A stretch of 7,595 nucleotides of DNA from contig CAKUXV010000014.1 in NCBI GenBank assembly GCA_934700895.1, forward strand, positions 1 through 7,595, written 5' to 3'. A model generated the notes under the pieces. That model made no database searches. It had not been told where the DNA came from and saw only the letters and a program-made list of their open reading frames with translations. Each line of letters starts with the position of its first letter. Position 1 is the first letter of the stretch. This stretch comes from an uncultured Bacilli bacterium (GTDB taxonomy: Bacteria; Bacillota_I; Bacilli_A; RFN20; CAG-826). Both the position numbers and the translations under genes were made by a program. Shown piece after piece: positions 4,979 through 7,595 of the stretch.

Positions 4979-6028
4979 TCATTTAACTTTATAGTAGAAT
5001 GTCGCCTTTCCGACGCCTTCCTTTTTTATTTTTCCTTCATCGCAGAGCTTTTTGAGAGTCTGTTCTACGGAGCCTTTGCTGATTTCTGGGCATAGCTCTA
5101 CGATGTCGGCTTTGGTGAACTTTCCGATTTTAGAATGAACGGCCTTTTCGACCATTTCCCTGGCAGACATCTTCTTTCCGACGATATTGACCCTGTCCTG
5201 AAAATCGCGATAGGCAGCTAGAATCGTCCCAAGGAGGTATTGGATGAAAGGAGTATCATCGTTGCTCCCCTCGATCCAACCGCGGGAGCTTGCCTGCAAG
5301 GCATCGTAATAGTCACTCTTGGTGATTTGTATTTTCTTTTCCAGCGAGATGTATTTCCCAACCTCATATCCGTTTTGATAGAGAAGGAGTGTTGTAAGAA
5401 GCCTGGACATTCTTCCGTTTCCATCGTTGAAGGGGTGGATGCAGAGGAAGTCATGGATAAAAACCGGGATGACGATGAGGGGGTCGATGCGGTATTGGTG
5501 GATGGCCTTGTCGTATTCCTTGCAAAGTTTTTCCATCGCTTCTGGTGTCTCAAAAGGTTCTAGCGGGCGGAAGAGAACCATCTTCGTCCCGTCTTTTGTT
5601 ATGGCGTCGATCTCGTTAGGGGAATCCTTGAACTTGCCGCCGAAACGCTCTTCGGAGAATTGGTACAGTTCCCTATGAAACTGAAGGATCATGCTAGGGG
5701 TGATGGGGATGTAGTCAAAATTTCTGTGAATGATGTCAAGGACATGGCGGTACCCTTTGATTTCTTTTTCGCTGCGGTTTTTGGGTGTCGTCTTATCCTT
5801 CATCAGCTGGACAAATCTCTGGTTGGTCGTAACGATTCCTTCAATTTCGTTGCTGGATTCCGTGCTTTGGATTTTGGAAAGCTCGATGAGTCGATCAAGT
5901 TCCTCTGGCTTCTGTTCTAGGTAAAGCTCCTGCCTCCCCTTATATTCATGGACCAAGCCGATGTAATTGATGGTTTCCCTATCGAAGGTTCTCTCCCTTA
6001 GTTTGTAGTAATCCAATTCTTTCCGCAT
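4979..6028 (-). CDS. Class II Fic family AMP-transferase with C-terminal winged helix (349 aa)
   Basis: Fic enzymes transfer AMP from ATP to Ser, Thr or Tyr of target proteins in the cytoplasm. The catalytic loop is complete: H198-P-F-N-D-G-N-G-R206-M-S-R209, matching HPFx(D/E)GNGRxxR, with the catalytic His, the metal-binding Asp202 and the phosphate-binding Gly/Asn/Arg. Upstream, S59-N-E-I-E63-G64 fits the inhibitory (S/T)xxxE(G/N) helix, whose Glu blocks productive ATP binding. Its place before the core makes this class II (self-inhibited). Residues 1-110 are the Fic N-terminal helical domain; 290-349 form a winged helix (G-K-F-T-K-A-D-I-V, G-S-V-E-Q-T-L-K-K-L). Length and order are normal for this class. 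AAAGGA lies 10 bases before the ATG, behind a good promoter. No small antitoxin-like gene lies beside it, as expected for class II. Target unknown. It sits among decayed regulators, suggesting horizontal gain. Confidence 0.93.
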   Translation of the reverse strand: MRKELDYYKLRERTFDRETINYIGLVHEYKGRQELYLEQKPEELDRLIELSKIQSTESSNEIEGIVTTNQRFVQLMKDKTTPKNRSEKEIKGYRHVLDIIHRNFDYIPITPSMILQFHRELYQFSEERFGGKFKDSPNEIDAITKDGTKMVLFRPLEPFETPEAMEKLCKEYDKAIHQYRIDPLIVIPVFIHDFLCIHPFNDGNGRMSRLLTTLLLYQNGYEVGKYISLEKKIQITKSDYYDALQASSRGWIEGSNDDTPFIQYLLGTILAAYRDFQDRVNIVGKKMSAREMVEKAVHSKIGKFTKADIVELCPEISKGSVEQTLKKLCDEGKIKKEGVGKATFYYKVK

Positions 6029-6058
6029 TTTCTCACAATCCTTTCTGCTTACTCACAA

Positions 6059-6087
6059 AATATAGCCTAAATTATGTGCAAACTCAA
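6059..6087 (-). promoter_or_regulatory. Promoter of the fic gene
   Basis: On the minus strand TTGAGT (6087-6082; 4 of 6) and TATATT (6064-6059; 5 of 6) are separated by exactly 17 bases. Transcription would start near 6052, about 24 bases before the ATG. Two TTGTGAG heptamers in the same orientation (6058-6052 and 6038-6032, 20 bp apart) lie between the -10 and the start codon and could be an operator. Confidence 0.7.
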
Positions 6088-6110
6088 TTTTTATGGGAAA
6101 TAGGTGATAA

Positions 6111-6422
6111 GAACGAATTCCAAGTGTTCCTGTGAACAAAAAGTTGTCCGATATATTCCTGCAACTTCATATTTCCGAAAGAACGGGTCGAGGCGTCCCG
6201 AGAATCATCCATTCTTATGGAAAACAGGCCTTTGAGTTTCTTGGCGATGGTATCGAGGTTACCGTTCCGTTCCATCGGATAAATATCACCTCATGGGGTG
6301 ATAAAAGGGGTGATAAAAAAGATGCCCGAAAGGGTTATGAGATGAGAGCGGAAGATATCCCACCTCCTCTAAACAGGCCTAAAAAGCCGATTTTGCTTTC
6401 TTCCCCGCTTAATGCGCGATAA
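6111..6422 (+). pseudogene. Truncated C-terminal part of a COG2865-type regulator (AlbA_2 family)
   Basis: The frame after the TAA at 6108-6110 reads S-V-P-V-N-K-K-L-S-D-I-F-L-Q-L, then I-S-E-R-T-G-R-G-V-P-R-I-I, Y-G-K-Q-A-F, V-T-V-P-F-H-R-I-N-I-T, and W-G-D-K-R-G-D-K-K: the family's C-terminal core and repeat. A Val replaces the usual Arg of S-x-P-R-N. Everything N-terminal of S-V-P is missing, cut off next to the fic promoter. After the G-D-K repeat the winged helix is absent; a Pro-rich, basic tail over the 30-bp direct repeat ends at TAA 6420-6422. A 96-codon ORF from the GTG at 6132 exists, but it lacks a ribosome binding site and starts in mid-domain, so I do not believe it is a gene. 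It is separate from the 3916-4258 remnant, since both contain the T-G-R-G-(I/V)-P segment. Confidence 0.65.
6361..6390 (+). repeat. 30-bp direct repeat, right copy
   Basis: Partner of 4804-4833 (29 of 30 identical), lying inside the tail of the 6111-6422 remnant. The distance between copies is 1557 bp and includes the whole fic unit with promoter and terminator. Confidence 0.85.
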
Positions 6423-6467
6423 ACTTAACATATTAGTTAAAAAGAAGACGAAAGGTTGATGGACTCC

Positions 6468-7289
6468 ATGGCAATTTCCGAGCAGGCGAACGAATACAAG
6501 AAAGCAGGGATTGCTTTTGATTCCGGTTCAGAAGGAACCGTGGATAAAGACAAAGCCATCGAATGCTTTTTAAAGGAAGCCGAATGTGGGGATCCCAATG
6601 GTTATTTGTACGCGGGCAAAATCTATCAGTTTGATAAAAAGGATGATGTCAAAGCCTTCGAATGTTTTCTTCAAGCCGCGGAGCATCAAGTCCCCCAAAG
6701 CTATAACTATGTTTCGCTTTGCTATAAAAAAGGACTTGGTACATCCATGGATGAAAATAAAGCCATGGAATACGCAAAACTCGGCAAAGAAGCCGGGGAT
6801 TTCTTCAGTGCTTATAACCTGGGGTTATGGCTCTATAACGATGGCGCTAAACGCCTAGAAGCCTATGATTGCTTCTTGGCCGCGAAAGCCTCCAAAGGGT
6901 TTGCTAAGGCTAAGCCCGAAATCCAACAACGGATTGAATCGTTATTATTAGAACTCGCCCCCCAAACCAAGGAGCAAGAAGAAGTAGTTCAACCCGAACC
7001 CAAGAAAGAATCCAAACCTTGGTTGCTTGGTTTCTATATCATCCTGATGGTATTAGGAGTCGCGGGGATAATTCTCAGTTGCTTTGCCGTGTCTCAATTA
7101 AAGCAACCCTCCTGGTATGGGTTACTTGGATTATTTATCCCAATGGTATTATTTAACGTGGTTCCTTTTATCTTTAAGAGACTCCGTTATAACGACATCC
7201 ATTTCTATATCGATTGCGTATTTGCCCTAGGCTATATCGTCGCGATTTTAGTCGCGGCAATCCTCTGGTACAAGGCGAAAGGCATCTAA
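6468..7289 (+). CDS. Sel1-repeat protein with three C-terminal membrane helices (273 aa)
   Basis: The N-terminal 145 residues form about four Sel1-like (TPR-type helical) repeats, recognisable by D-K-A-I-E-C-F-L-K-E-A, D-V-K-A-F-E-C-F-L-Q-A-A, N-K-A-M-E-Y-A-K-L-G and L-E-A-Y-D-C-F-L-A-A with G-x-x-x-A-x-x-x-L/Y-G spacing. Such repeats are protein-interaction scaffolds. A charged, Glu- and Pro-rich linker (165-184) leads to three membrane helices at about 185-209, 216-236 and 247-268, so the repeats probably face the cytoplasm and recruit partners to the membrane. There is no signal peptide. I chose the ATG at 6468: the AAAGG at 6451-6455 lies 12 bases before it, while the in-frame ATG 6459 and TTG 6456 are too close. 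An IR TTAAC-ATATTA-GTTAA (6425-6440) precedes the site. The gene appears to be transcribed alone, ending at a clear terminator. Function beyond scaffolding is unknown. Confidence 0.85.
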   Translation: MAISEQANEYKKAGIAFDSGSEGTVDKDKAIECFLKEAECGDPNGYLYAGKIYQFDKKDDVKAFECFLQAAEHQVPQSYNYVSLCYKKGLGTSMDENKAMEYAKLGKEAGDFFSAYNLGLWLYNDGAKRLEAYDCFLAAKASKGFAKAKPEIQQRIESLLLELAPQTKEQEEVVQPEPKKESKPWLLGFYIILMVLGVAGIILSCFAVSQLKQPSWYGLLGLFIPMVLFNVVPFIFKRLRYNDIHFYIDCVFALGYIVAILVAAILWYKAKGI

Positions 7290-7337
7290 AAAAGTAATTC
7301 GAGTTTTTTCCTTACTTTTGTCTTAAAAGTTCCCATC

Positions 7338-7369
7338 AAAAGGCCCGATTGCATCGGACTTTTTATTTT
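7338..7369 (+). terminator. Rho-independent terminator after the Sel1-repeat gene
   Basis: AAAAGGCCCGAT (7338-7349) pairs with ATCGGACTTTTT (7353-7364), with one C-A mismatch and one G-T pair, around a 3-base loop. The T-rich tail continues to 7375. Confidence 0.85.
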
Positions 7370-7419
7370 ATTTTTCCCAATTTTTGACTCCCTTTAGCGC
7401 TTTTTTGGCGTTCCATGTC

Positions 7420-7488
7420 TACAATGGGTCGTGCGTGTACGCGTATTTTTTTCATTCCTATCGAAGAAGAAACCACGCGTACACGACC
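7420..7488 (+). promoter_or_regulatory. Candidate promoter and 5'-end leader hairpin of the 7509 gene
   Basis: TACAAT at 7420-7425 (5 of 6) is the best -10. The only good -35-like word, TTGACT at 7384-7389, lies 30 bp away, which is too far. Transcription would start near 7432. Right there begins a perfect 11-bp inverted repeat, CGTGTACGCGT (7434-7444) with ACGCGTACACG (7475-7485), around 30 bases. An alternative pairing of 14 bp (7427-7433 and 7438-7444 with 7475-7488) loops out a repeated CGTG. A hairpin at the 5' end often protects a transcript; a DNA operator is the alternative. AAAGGGG (7496-7502) lies six bases before the ATG, outside the hairpin. Confidence 0.5.
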
Positions 7489-7508
7489 TATCAATAAAGG
7501 GGAATAAC

Positions 7509-7595
7509 ATGAAAAACAAAAAAATGGCTGTAGCAGGCATTTCCCTGCTAGGGTCCATCGGCGTGATTTCCACCGGCTTTGCAGGGTGGATTATC
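7509..7595 (+). CDS. Secreted or surface protein with SipW-type signal peptide, partial (first 29 aa)
   Basis: Only the N-terminus is inside the window: a basic start M-K-N-K-K, a hydrophobic stretch (7-20) and S-T-G-F-A-G-W at 21-27. This matches the SipW-dependent-type signal peptides of Firmicutes surface or matrix proteins and resembles in plan the 85-987 protein, though the sequences differ. The start is well supported by AAAGGGG six bases upstream. Nothing can be said about the mature protein. Confidence 0.75.
   Translation, partial: MKNKKMAVAGISLLGSIGVISTGFAGWII

Noticed and set aside
5218..5924. Several ORFs inside the fic gene in other frames and on the plus strand
   Set aside because: All lie within the intact fic coding frame and show no domain motifs; shadows of its codon composition.
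4979..6028. Fic as the toxin of a class I toxin-antitoxin pair
   Set aside because: The inhibitory motif S59-x-x-x-E63-G64 is in the protein itself and no small antitoxin gene is adjacent.
6132..6422. 96-codon ORF from GTG as an independent gene
   Set aside because: It begins in the middle of a recognised domain, lacks a Shine-Dalgarno site, and has family-like sequence just upstream of the GTG, so it is a truncated remnant.
85..7289. Mycoplasma genetic code (TGA as Trp)
   Set aside because: The 85-987 and fic genes end at TGA, the surface and Fic proteins use TGG for Trp, and no conserved frame runs through an internal TGA.

Overview
The window looks like a chromosome piece from a low-to-moderate GC Firmicute, probably a host-associated lineage on the Bacilli/Erysipelotrichia/RF39-like side. 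This rests on Shine-Dalgarno sites of the AAAGGA/AGGAG type, several secreted or membrane-anchored proteins of a style common there (a hydrophobic N-terminus ending in an A-W-F box, an FAGW box, and a C-terminal membrane helix followed by RRKK), and use of TGA as stop and TGG as Trp, so the standard code rather than the mycoplasma code. The taxonomic guess is inference; there is no marker gene here.

Layout, left to right. 1-60: terminator hairpin of an off-window gene, overlapping the promoter zone of the next gene. 85-987: secreted or membrane-anchored surface protein with a SipW-type N-terminus. Its ribosome binding site and start codon can pair with a segment of its own signal-peptide codons (72-87 with 144-159, 13 perfect pairs in a row). 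988-1394: 407 non-coding bases with a terminator, a 109-bp inverted-repeat element, and a strongly structured leader (1254-1364) with a perfect 17-bp stem and an alternative hairpin. 1395-3128: multidomain surface protein with signal peptide, C-terminal membrane helix and an LPGAT sequence where an LPXTG sorting motif would normally sit. 3378-3914: conserved hypothetical protein with a Cys-rich, probably metal-binding core.

3916-6422 is an accessory, decayed zone. Three C-terminal remnants of COG2865-type regulators (AlbA_2 / ATP-binding-like proteins) lie at 3916-4258, 4403-4639 and 6111-6422. They carry 12-bp tandem repeats coding V-G-N-K or G-D-K, and one diverged array lies in the opposite orientation. 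An intact class II Fic AMP-transferase gene on the minus strand (4979-6028), with its own promoter and terminator, sits between two of the remnants. A 30-bp direct repeat (one mismatch) brackets it at 4804-4833 and 6361-6390.

6468-7289 encodes a Sel1-repeat protein with three C-terminal membrane helices, followed by a good terminator. The window ends inside a second gene with a SipW-type N-terminus (7509 onward), whose leader carries an 11-bp hairpin starting about where transcription should start.

No operon joins these genes. Each intact gene has its own promoter-like sequence or leader, and most have their own terminator. The most unusual signals are the RNA-level structures in front of the surface-protein genes and the rearranged GNK-repeat graveyard around fic. 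I see no complete new multi-gene defence or biosynthetic system.
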